From assembly GCA_021378525.1 (NCBI GenBank), contig JAACJW010000010.1:1-35635 (forward strand): a DNA stretch of 35,635 nucleotides, read 5' to 3'. Position numbers and translations under genes: made by a program. The notes beneath the pieces were generated by a model. It ran no database searches. It was not told the origin of the DNA and was given only the letters and a program-made list of their open reading frames with translations. Each line of letters begins with the position of its first letter. Positions within the stretch are counted from its first letter, which is position 1. Positions 11,025 through 19,779 of the stretch are shown here, piece by piece. The stretch comes from Ureaplasma sp. Hg2. Lineage in GTDB: Bacteria > Bacillota_I > Bacilli_A > Mycoplasmatales > Mycoplasmoidaceae.

Positions 11025-13322
11025 CTACGTTTTTTTTGATGATTTAGATTCACTAGATATTTCATCTCCTGTTATCTTGTGACTAGTCGGTCGCGATGTT
11101 CGTTTGACATCTGGATATTTAGAAATTTTAACAAATTTTTTATTTTTACTTACCTTTCTAGATGAGTTGATTGAACTTATTTTTAAACCACTATGCTTGT
11201 ACGCTTTTCTAGCTTCGTAGATCAATTTCTTTTTTCGTTTATAAAAATAAAGCACAATTAAACCAATAAGAAATACTACTACAATGCTAGAAGTGACAGC
11301 GATTGCAATTATAGTATCTTGTTTTGATAAACCGGTTGCAGGTATAGCACCAGTTTTAAAGCCGGTATAAGTATGGGTCGCCACTATTTTTGGTCCATCA
11401 TAATCAGTTGGTAAATCTTTAAAATTAATCGTGATTATAATTGTTCCAGTAAGTTGGTTCCTTTTAATTAAAGGTTTGTCAATTTCAAAGGGTTTGACTA
11501 AAGCGCCGATTTGACATCACTTCAGAACATCAGCATCGCTCACACCACCTTTAATGGCATATTGATTTTTATTAATTTTACTATCATCCATCCAAACTAC
11601 ATGTCATGCAGAATCTGTTTTATAAGTTAAGAATCCTTTAAATGTTTCATTACTAGTGAATTCATTCCCGTTTTTATCATGAGCTACCAAACTAACACCT
11701 AATGTTCCTAATTGGTCATTAGGTGTTAGTTTGGTTTTATTTGTATCAATTGTTAAACCCTTAATATCAAATAATTCATTAAGATCTGTTTTAGTTATAT
11801 TGCTTGCTGATTGCTTTGATAACTCTTTATAGTGAATGGTTGTTTGATTAATTGGTGCTATTCCTTTAACTAAGGAATATTTATTGGTATTTAAATCATA
11901 TTGACTAACCATATCATTGCTATCAAATAATAGCATTTTACTCTTATTGACATCAGCATAAGTAAAACCTTTGATTGTAGAAGTCAGATCACTAAAATCA
12001 TAGTAATCGTCTAATGTTCTAGATAATTTAATATCAAGGTTTGGGTTAGTTGAATTGATCGCATTGCTATTGCTATGCAACTCATATACATATTTGCCAT
12101 CAGCTGATCCGTCTTGTTCTAAAATATGTAAGCCCTTTGATTTAGCGTCAACAAATCCATAACCTTTTGGAGCCGAAAGTGATTTAATTGAAGTGCTCGA
12201 TGGCGTTAAATAATGGTCTTCAATTTTTGCTGAGCTCTTGCTATATCCAGCACAATTATAAGTGTTAGCAAAAACATTAGTTAAATCATTCAAGTTTTTT
12301 GAAACCTTATTTGTTGTTAATATTAATTTCTGTAAGCCTTCTTCAAAAATACTATACATTCATCAAGCGCCCAATTGTCAATGTGAAACATTACTGCCCA
12401 TGACCACTTTACCACTAGTATTTAATGAAAAAGGAATTTTAATAAAATTAGCACTATTAAAATCTTGATTATCATAAGCCCGAGTAAACATTATTATTTG
12501 ATATGGATTTGAAGCATCCGATGTTTTTAAAATCATCATATCGACTGGTCTTTGGTAAACCCCAACGCCTGGCACGCTTTGAATGGTGCTATCGTAGGAA
12601 GTGCCCGCTTTGATGTCAACAACATAGTAGGGCAACACTAGGGGACGGCCCGTACCATGCCCACTATAATCACTATAAAAGCCAAATATTTTATCGTCCG
12701 CCTCTGTTTTACCGGGGATGACATCCATTATCCGACTATCTCTTACATTTGTTGTATGACTTTTAAAATCCATAATCTTAGTTAATTTATCAGCGCTTCA
12801 ATCTCATTTATAAAAAGTTGAATAAGAACCATCCTCATTAGTTTTGCCGTATGTACTTAATGTTGAAATATAAATATAACTACCTTGACTTGAAGCAACT
12901 ACGGCTTCGATGATCTGAAATGTTGCACCAGTTTGTTGAACTAATTCTGAACTGCCAAAGGAATTTATGATGTTGCCACTTGAATCATAAACGATTAATC
13001 CCCCAGATTCATTATTAGCAATACTGTAAATGCCTCCCTTATAATTAAACGGTTGCATTGATTGCATATTATTAAAGAAATCATAGTTGCCAATATCAAC
13101 CGATGGAGTGCCCCATCTAATTCTAACGTTTTTAGTATTTTCTACTTTCATGACATTATCTTGATTAATAGTTGCTGCGGCATTAGTTGACGTCTTATTT
13201 ATGGAGGTATGGTTGTTAGATGTAGTTATCTCACCAATTGCAATGGGCATTGACAATAATAAGCTGGTTGTCAATAATATTGAAGGCAATAATGCACATA
13301 AATTGATTTTATTTTTTTTCAT
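11025..13322 (-). CDS. Large secreted/surface protein, signal peptide plus C-terminal TM and basic tail (765 aa)
   Basis: ORFs 11025..11384, 11604..12359, 12378..12773 and 12804..13322 share one frame through TGA codons; N-terminal hydrophobic signal, C-terminal IAIAVTSSIVVVFLIGLIVLYFYKRKKK. Confidence 0.87.
11686..11735. repeat. Perfect 19-bp inverted repeat (12-bp spacer) inside CDS
   Basis: ACCAAACTAACACCTAATG (11686-11704) and exact reverse complement CATTAGGTGTTAGTTTGGT (11717-11735). Confidence 0.95.
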
Positions 13323-13377
13323 ATTTAATTCCTCAATCTTATATATTATAACAATATATAAAGCATAGAAAAGGAAA

Positions 13378-13415
13378 GCGAATGAGTAATTTTAAAAATA
13401 AAATTACTCATTCGC
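13378..13415. repeat. Perfect 17-bp stem / 4-nt loop hairpin upstream of the surface protein gene
   Basis: GCGAATGAGTAATTTTA-AAAA-TAAAATTACTCATTCGC. Confidence 0.95.
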
Positions 13416-13490
13416 CTATTAAATCAAAATGTCATTTTCATTCGTTTCATTAAATGTCTAATTAAATCATTTGATCAAGGATAAATAAAA

Positions 13491-13512
13491 GCACTTGTTT
13501 GATAACAAGTGC
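13491..13512 (-). terminator. Terminator of the BI-1-like gene
   Basis: GCACTTGTT-TGAT-AACAAGTGC; minus strand followed by TTTTATTT. Confidence 0.8.
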
Positions 13513-13533
13513 AATTTAATTGAAAGGATTCAC

Positions 13534-14316
13534 TTATCTTTCAGACATCAAGAATATTCTTGCAATAATTCAGATTAAGTAAATTAAGTCCATTAATAAT
13601 TTGAACCCAAAGAAAGCAGCGATCTTATTAACGTTGTTAGCGCCTTCAAGGTTATGGAACTCGTTATACTTACTTAACATATGCATATCAAAGGCAATAT
13701 ATCCTAAAGCTAATAAACCAGAGAATACAGTGATGCCTCAATACATTCAATCCATGTTGCCGCCTGTTGTAAAAACATTTCAAACGCCAAACATCGAAAA
13801 TAACATCATCATTAAAGACAACCCTAAATAAACCATTGTACCAATCATCAACATTTTCATCAAACTCATCGCAGCTCGTGAGGACAAGGATATTCCGATG
13901 ACTCCCATAATTAAGAAGATACCACCAGCTAAACCGAAAATCCATAATAGTTCGGTGCCATCAAAAATAAGAAACAACGAACCAAAGCCGATTCCTTGAC
14001 CTAAGATATAAACTAAAAACGTTGTACCAATTAAGCCTCAACCCGCTGATTCAAACTTCATCATTCAAAAGATGGCCATAAACATACTAGCAATTAAGCA
14101 TATCCCACCAATAATTCCTAATGTTTGAGAAGACATTCCAGCACTACTACTACCAGCCATTGCTGAATCATAGATTGCTCCAACGCCATAGCCGACACCA
14201 CAAATCGCAGCAAACCCAAGACCGGTAATCATTAATGCTTTTGTCATTAATGATCCCTGGGCTTTATTATATTTAACTACCGGTTCATTAACCGCCATTT
14301 TCTTATTACTATACAT
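13534..14316 (-). CDS. Bax inhibitor-1/YccA-like integral membrane protein
   Basis: 260 aa, seven predicted TMs; MYSNKKMAVNEPVVKYNKAQGSLMTKALMITGLGF...DMHMLSKYNEFHNLEGANNVNKIAAFFGFKLLMDLIYLIWIIARIFLMSER; frames of ORFs 13780..13977 and 14065..14316 joined through TGA. Confidence 0.75.
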
Positions 14317-14691
14317 ATATCCTCCGTATTTAAAACTAGATAATATATATTATAATAACATAATAAAATATCATTCATTATTATACTTAACGTTTTTATT
14401 AACTAAACCTTACAGCCGACACCGGTTTAAAGTAATCAAACTAATGATTGTTATAATATTTTGAAGAATCAAGTATTAATTAAATTCAATGAATCACTAA
14501 TATTTAGTAATCAAATAGCTTATATTAGTTTTCATTTTACCACTATAAATTTAATCGCATAATAATTATATTATTATGGTAATTTATGTTACAATTTCTA
14601 ATACCTTTAATCTAAATGTGAAATTTTAATATATAAGGAAACTTTTGAATGGAAATTCAAAAAATATTCATTCGAAATAGGAGATTTAAAT

Positions 14692-15090
14692 ATGAGTAAA
14701 GAATATAAATTATGTAAGGCGATTACGATCATCGATTGGCTTTTTGTTCCAGTTGTAATAATTTTAATCGCGCTTGAAGTTGTGGCCGCAATTGGCATTG
14801 CCTCTACTATGGATTCATATGGAAACGTAGATACAAGCAGTATCGCTATAATCAATGTAATTGATATAGTGTTTATCTTAATCATTGTTGCAATGATTAT
14901 TGCCGCTGTTGTTTGTAGTATTATTTTATTAGTTAAAAATGATACAACATCGCCAAACAGTGGGTTGACAATTGCTGTTGGCGTTTGTGGGATTGTATTC
15001 CCACCTGCAAACCTAATCATGGGAATTATGTTATGTGGCAAATTAAAAAATGAATCTAGCACTAGTGCTAATTCTAACACCCCATTATAA
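14692..15090 (+). CDS. Small polytopic membrane protein, tandem paralog 1
   Basis: 132 aa; GGAG RBS; shares NSGLTIAVGVCGIVFPPANLIMGIMLCGKLKNES with the next gene. Confidence 0.8.
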   Translation: MSKEYKLCKAITIIDWLFVPVVIILIALEVVAAIGIASTMDSYGNVDTSSIAIINVIDIVFILIIVAMIIAAVVCSIILLVKNDTTSPNSGLTIAVGVCGIVFPPANLIMGIMLCGKLKNESSTSANSNTPL

Positions 15091-15128
15091 TCTTCATTAA
15101 TTAGTTAAAAAATAATTAATATTTAAGT

Positions 15129-15171
15129 AAAAAAAATCCATTCCATTTTAACAACGGGATGGATTTTTTTT
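15129..15171 (+). terminator. Terminator of the 14692..15090 gene
   Basis: AAAAAAATCCATTCC ... GGGATGGATTTTTTT. Confidence 0.8.
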
Positions 15172-15186
15172 AATCAATTTTAACTA

Positions 15187-15221
15187 ATGCCACTTTTATT
15201 AGAAGCTTATAAAAGTGGCAT
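15187..15221. repeat. Perfect 13-bp inverted repeat (9-nt loop)
   Basis: ATGCCACTTTTAT-TAGAAGCTT-ATAAAAGTGGCAT. Confidence 0.9.
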
Positions 15222-15396
15222 GATTATAATAGGGGGCACTAATTACTCAATCAAGTTGCTCACATATCAAGCTAATCACAAAAGCCAATCATAACATGTC
15301 CTTTGATTTGACAATGTTGTGATAAAGTCATAACAATAAATGTGGTACAATATTTATTACTTTAGAAAAATTAAATTAATTATCGGAGATTTATTT

Positions 15397-15804
15397 ATGA
15401 ATACCAAATATAAAATATGCTTAGCACTTACGGTGCTGGATTGAATTTTAGTACCCGTCATAATTCTTATGATAGTGCTTGAGTTTATCTTAGCTTTATC
15501 CATTAACACCACATATGATCCAACAACTGGCGATATAATATCATCAAATTATTGAATCATCACAGTAGTTAGTATCTTGTTTAGTTTAGCTATTGTTGCA
15601 ATCGAAATTGCATGTCTTGTTCTTAGTATTATGATAATAGTTAAAAATGATTCAACTTCACCAAACAGTGGATTGACTCTTGCTGTTGGGATTTGTGGAA
15701 TCGTTTTCCCACCGGCAAATCTAATTATGGGAATTATGTTATGTGGCAAATTAAAAGATGAAGCCCACGGCAATGCTGGTGCAACAGGTCCAACTGTTTA
15801 TTAA
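15397..15804 (+). CDS. Small polytopic membrane protein, tandem paralog 2
   Basis: Code-4 ORF from ATG 15397: MNTKYKICLALTVLDWILVPVIILMIVLEF...NSGLTLAVGICGIVFPPANLIMGIMLCGKLKDEAHGNAGATGPTVY. Confidence 0.8.
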
Positions 15805-15831
15805 ACAAAATCAGCATTATTATTGTAATCC

Positions 15832-15870
15832 AAAAACATCTATTCTCATTTAATGTAAATGGATGTTTTT
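15832..15870 (+). terminator. Terminator of the 15397..15804 gene
   Basis: AAAAACATCTATT ... AATGGATGTTTTT. Confidence 0.75.
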
Positions 15871-15899
15871 TTAATAACGACCTTCGCTAAAGTTATTTG

Positions 15900-16613
15900 T
15901 AAGATTGATTATTAAATAACGTCATGAATTAAAAGCGGAATTAAATAATATTCATAAGGTATTAAAAAATCTAAGCCGTAGTTTAGATTCCTAATATAAT
16001 TAATGATTTGAATTATTTCAAACAAAGGTTTCATCACTAGTGAAAGCAGCGCCTTCAGATAAATAATGATAATCAGCTTGCTATTTGCCTCTAATATCAT
16101 TAGCTCAATTATGAACTACAACAGTATTACTATTGCGTATCTGTCAGATTTGATTAAGTCTGGTGGAACCGAAGCAGGAGTTAGTTTAAAGTTTAAGCTT
16201 AATTTCATTTGAACCAACGCAACACAATGCGGTTGATATTCCCATGATAGCTAACGTCACTGATATACTGACCCCTATAAAGATCTTCAATTTAAAAATT
16301 GGCGTTTACTCTTAGATATAGGCGTATCAACTGTTCTGTTTGCATATCTACTAGCATTAACGTTACTGTGAGTACGCGCTTTATTAACACTGGCAATCAA
16401 AGGAGATTCATTAATACTAGTATTTAGGCTTCTATCATCCCTTTTATTCCCTTTAATGCTTGTTTTTTGAGAATACTTGGAAGCCATTCGTTCCTTTTTT
16501 GTCATGGTACTATTTTTAGTAACTACAGCATAACTAGCAGTTGCTGAATTATAGTTTTTATTGTTTTCTAATTTTGCATTAGCAACAGTCTTTTTATTAT
16601 TTATATTTTTCAT
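15900..16613 (-). pseudogene. Decayed membrane/surface protein gene
   Basis: ORF 16613..16275 gives a basic disordered tail; the adjacent frame continues LKIFIGVSISVTLAIMGISTALCCVGSNEIKLKL(TM) then stops; downstream same-frame pieces NTVVVHNWANDIRGK*QADYHYLSEGAAFTSDETFVWNNSNH* are interrupted by stops. Left boundary approximate. Confidence 0.6.
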
Positions 16614-16658
16614 TTTAACCCTTGAAATTTTATTTTTATATTAAATAAGTTAATAAAA

Positions 16659-16715
16659 TCGTCATGTAGTTATGACGACTCATTAAAGCTACAGGTGGTC
16701 TGAACCCGATAGCTT
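16659..16715 (-). promoter_or_regulatory. Structured leader: hairpin plus intrinsic terminator upstream of ATG 16613
   Basis: Minus strand: TTGATT-18 bp-TATAAT promoter, then AAGCTA-TCGGGTTCAGACCACCTG-TAGCTT hairpin, then TCGTCAT-AACTAC-ATGACGA followed by TTTTATT. Confidence 0.5.
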
Positions 16716-17223
16716 ATTTATCACAAACATAATTATACAATTAAAGGGATACTAAAATCAATAAAAATCAAGTAAAGCGGTGCAAAAATCAATAAAAATA
16801 CCCATTTTTTCACATTCCGTACTTAAATATTGATAAATTAAATAATATATGAATTATTTTATAAAGAAAACAAATACTAATTAAGCAAACCAAAACTAGA
16901 ACTTTCTAATTCTTATTTCCCGTATTTCGTATAGGAATTTTTAAAAATAATACAATGATTTTTAAAAATACTGCAATGATAAAATTATTAATATAACAAT
17001 TATAATTACAATTAATCACTTAATAGAAAGTTTTCGTTTTATACCTGGTAGATAGTTTTGGGTATTACGTGATATAAAATCTTATTATTGTTGCACTAAT
17101 AACAATAGGCAAGCAACTAAAATAATTATCTCAAATTCACTTAATACAAGCTTTAATATGATTGCTCGTCCGGGTATCTTTATAAGTAATTTCATAATAA
17201 TTTAATTACGAATGGAAACTATG

Positions 17224-17243
17224 ATATACTTTCTAAAGTATAT
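17224..17243. promoter_or_regulatory. Perfect palindrome upstream of 17288 gene (candidate operator)
   Basis: ATATACTTT-CT-AAAGTATAT. Confidence 0.4.
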
Positions 17244-17287
17244 TTTTTAAAATATATAAATTTACAAATAATATAAGGAAATAAAAA

Positions 17288-17857
17288 TTGAAAAAGAATT
17301 TAAAAATAAATAAAAAAATTATAAGTCTAATTGCATTAGGAACATTAGGAGTGTCTGGCATCGTTGTTATTGGAACGGCAGCTGGAGCGGGTATAAGTGC
17401 TGTTAATTATAATGAATACAACACACTACACGATATGTATAATTTGGTCCGATCCCAAGAAAATATCCCCTATTACATCGAAAATTATTCTTTTGGTGAA
17501 TTTATAAAAGATCAAAACACTAGCACAGACAATATGAGACCTCAAGATTTTAAAAGCATGAGAGATTCATCTGATGAAGTGTTAGATAGTTTCAATAGAA
17601 TGACATCAACAAAGCAAGATGAACAAGCTGATCATCACGGTTATTCATCAACAACTGATTATCATCAATCATTAGTAGATCAAGCTAACCTAAATTATGT
17701 TAATGCAGAATCAGGAGCCTTTATAGGCTGTATTTCAGTTATGGCTATCTTTTTAGTTGTTGCCGTGGCATCTGCAACAACTATAGGGACGGTAGGCTAT
17801 TCATATTACAAAAATAGAGACCCTAAAGCTAAAAAACAGGAAAAAACTTCTAAATAA
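17288..17857 (+). CDS. Two-TM membrane protein with ~100-aa external loop
   Basis: 189 aa, TTG start after AAGGA; N-terminal TM IISLIALGTLGVSGIVVIGTAAGAG, C-terminal TM AFIGCISVMAIFLVVAVASATTIGTVGYSYY. Confidence 0.7.
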   Translation: MKKNLKINKKIISLIALGTLGVSGIVVIGTAAGAGISAVNYNEYNTLHDMYNLVRSQENIPYYIENYSFGEFIKDQNTSTDNMRPQDFKSMRDSSDEVLDSFNRMTSTKQDEQADHHGYSSTTDYHQSLVDQANLNYVNAESGAFIGCISVMAIFLVVAVASATTIGTVGYSYYKNRDPKAKKQEKTSK

Positions 17858-17918
17858 ATTAAGTTTTATAAAATTCGATATTAAATAATTTTAATTTCGT
17901 TAATTAAATAAGTTCAGT

Positions 17919-17967
17919 AAAAACATTATTTTCAAAAGAATTTTATTCTATAGAAAATAATGTTTTT
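17919..17967 (+). terminator. Terminator of 17288..17857
   Basis: AAAAACATTATTTTC ... GAAAATAATGTTTTT. Confidence 0.85.
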
Positions 17968-18062
17968 TCTTATAACTCTAAATGACTTATATTCTTATTG
18001 CGGCGATTTTGTTCGGTTTATTTATTTTCAATGTTGTTATAAAAAAATTCGTAAAGATTGCT

Positions 18063-19410
18063 TTAGACGATGTTATTTTGATATAGGAAATCCACATAAA
18101 TGCCAATAGCGTATAGGGGTATATGTCTAATATTGGTGGTTTTATCAAAATAAAAATTCGTTGGACTAGTTTTAATTGCAATGATCTTATTAGTGGTTTT
18201 TATAAAGTTATCAAAACTAACCGCCCTTTTATTAATTGACGATTTACATTCGATAATAACTTGATTAAAATTATTACCCTGTAAAACAAAGTCTATTTCT
18301 TTTTGATGGCTTTTCTTGACGTACTTATAACAATATACTTCTCTAATTTTGAATAATTCGTTATACACAAAATTTTCAGTTAACCCCCCTTTAGCGTTAG
18401 TTCAATTATCGTCATCATTATCAATTTGTATTCTGCTCAATGAAATGGTTTCACTAAAAAAGCCGATATCATTTAAAAAAAGTTTAAATGAATTATCCAT
18501 TATATTCACGATTAAAGGATTGTAAATTTTATTAATATATTGCTGTTTATTGATAATTCTAGATAACACTAAATTCATTATCATTGGTTCGTATTCTCTA
18601 TATCTTACAGAGGGCTCTCCTTCGTAATTTATCTTAGACACTTGAAACTTAGTGTTATTTTTTAAAAGTTGATGAATAATATTATCATAAATTTTTAAAA
18701 CTTTTGGGACATTTTTATCATTGAAATATTTACTAATATCTTCTCTATAATCATGTAATATATTTTTTTTAATTCTTATAGCTTCGTTTAATCCTTTTTT
18801 GATATATCTATAAACCGCCTCTGGCATTCCTCCAATAATTAGATAGTCATAATATAGAACCATTAATTTTTGGTGGGCTAATTCATTAATCGGATCTAAA
18901 TTAATTAAATTATTTTTTACTGTTTTTAATAATAAATATTATCAGAATTAATTAAAAATTCTTCAAAATCCATCGGATACATATATAAATGATCTATCTT
19001 ACCGACGGGGTATGATATTTTTGAACTATTGAGTTTGAGGCTAATTAAACTGCCCAGATGCTATTATTTTCAAGTTAGTAATTTCTTCGTTAAAATATTT
19101 TAATAACGTGATGCAATATGGTACGTTTTGAATTTCATCAAGAAATAATATTGTCTCTTTATTTATTTTTTTACTAAAATAAAGTTCTAATGTTGCTAAC
19201 ATTTCCTTTGCATTCAGTCTTTTAGAGTTGAGTAATTTTGTTAAATATAAATCATTTTCTAAATCAACAAATATATAATTATCAAATTCGGTTTTAATAA
19301 ATTTTTTAATAATAGTTGTTTTGCCTATTTGTCTTGCGCCCTCTACTAACAAGGGTTTTGTATTCATCGTTTTTTCAAACAATAAGTTTTTCATAAATTT
19401 TACGTTGCAT
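18063..19410 (-). pseudogene. AAA+ ATPase of the DUF4143 type, frameshifted
   Basis: Pieces in shifting frames: MQRKIYEKLIVWKNDEYK / PLLVEGARQIGKTTIIKKF..ILFLDEIQNVPYCITLLKYFNEEITNLKIIASG / SLISLKLNSSKISYPVGKIDHLYMYPMDFEEFLINSDNIY / LKTVKNNL..YYDYLIIGGMPEAVYRYIKKG...KKSHQKEIDFVLQ. Confidence 0.85.
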
Positions 19411-19477
19411 ATAAATCTCCTCGTTAGTTCATTTATATAACAAATTTAAAAACTAAATATGATTAGAGCGACAAAAA

Positions 19478-19563
19478 ATCACAAAATATCATAGATAAAG
19501 TGTGGAAATATCACAAAATATCATAGATAAAGTGTGGAAGTATCACAAAATATCATAGATAAA
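19478..19563. repeat. 32-bp direct tandem repeat, ~2.7 copies
   Basis: ATCACAAAATATCATAGATAAAGTGTGGAA(A/G)T starting at 19478, 19510 and 19542 (third copy partial). Confidence 0.95.
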
Positions 19564-19779
19564 TTACTATTTAATACTTTAATTTTTGTCCATTCATCAA
19601 CATATCTCTTTCGTAATTAGAATGATTAACTTCTTAATGTTACCGCTATAAACCTAATAACCGACAGTACTTCTAAATAGAGTTATAGAAACGGTGATAT
19701 CCTAGTTAATTATTGATTAATACAAAACAAAAGTCAAAATTTGGTATAATTTAATATTATATGCAATTAAGGACACATC

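Noticed and set aside
12262-12468. Plus-strand ORF inside the surface protein region
   Set aside because: Spans a joined TGA-Trp segment of the 765-aa minus-strand frame; no independent support.
14607-15080. 157-aa minus-strand ORF (and similar 15549..15773)
   Set aside because: Mirror of the + strand paralogs, which have RBS, start, terminator and paralogy; shared antisense sequence follows from nucleotide similarity.
17987-18181. Minus-strand ORF 17987..18181
   Set aside because: Out-of-frame with the DUF4143 C-terminus (18063..18368), which carries the recognisable domain sequence.
19478-19563. Possible CRISPR array
   Set aside because: Direct repeats are contiguous with a 32-bp period and no unique spacers; no cas genes in the window.
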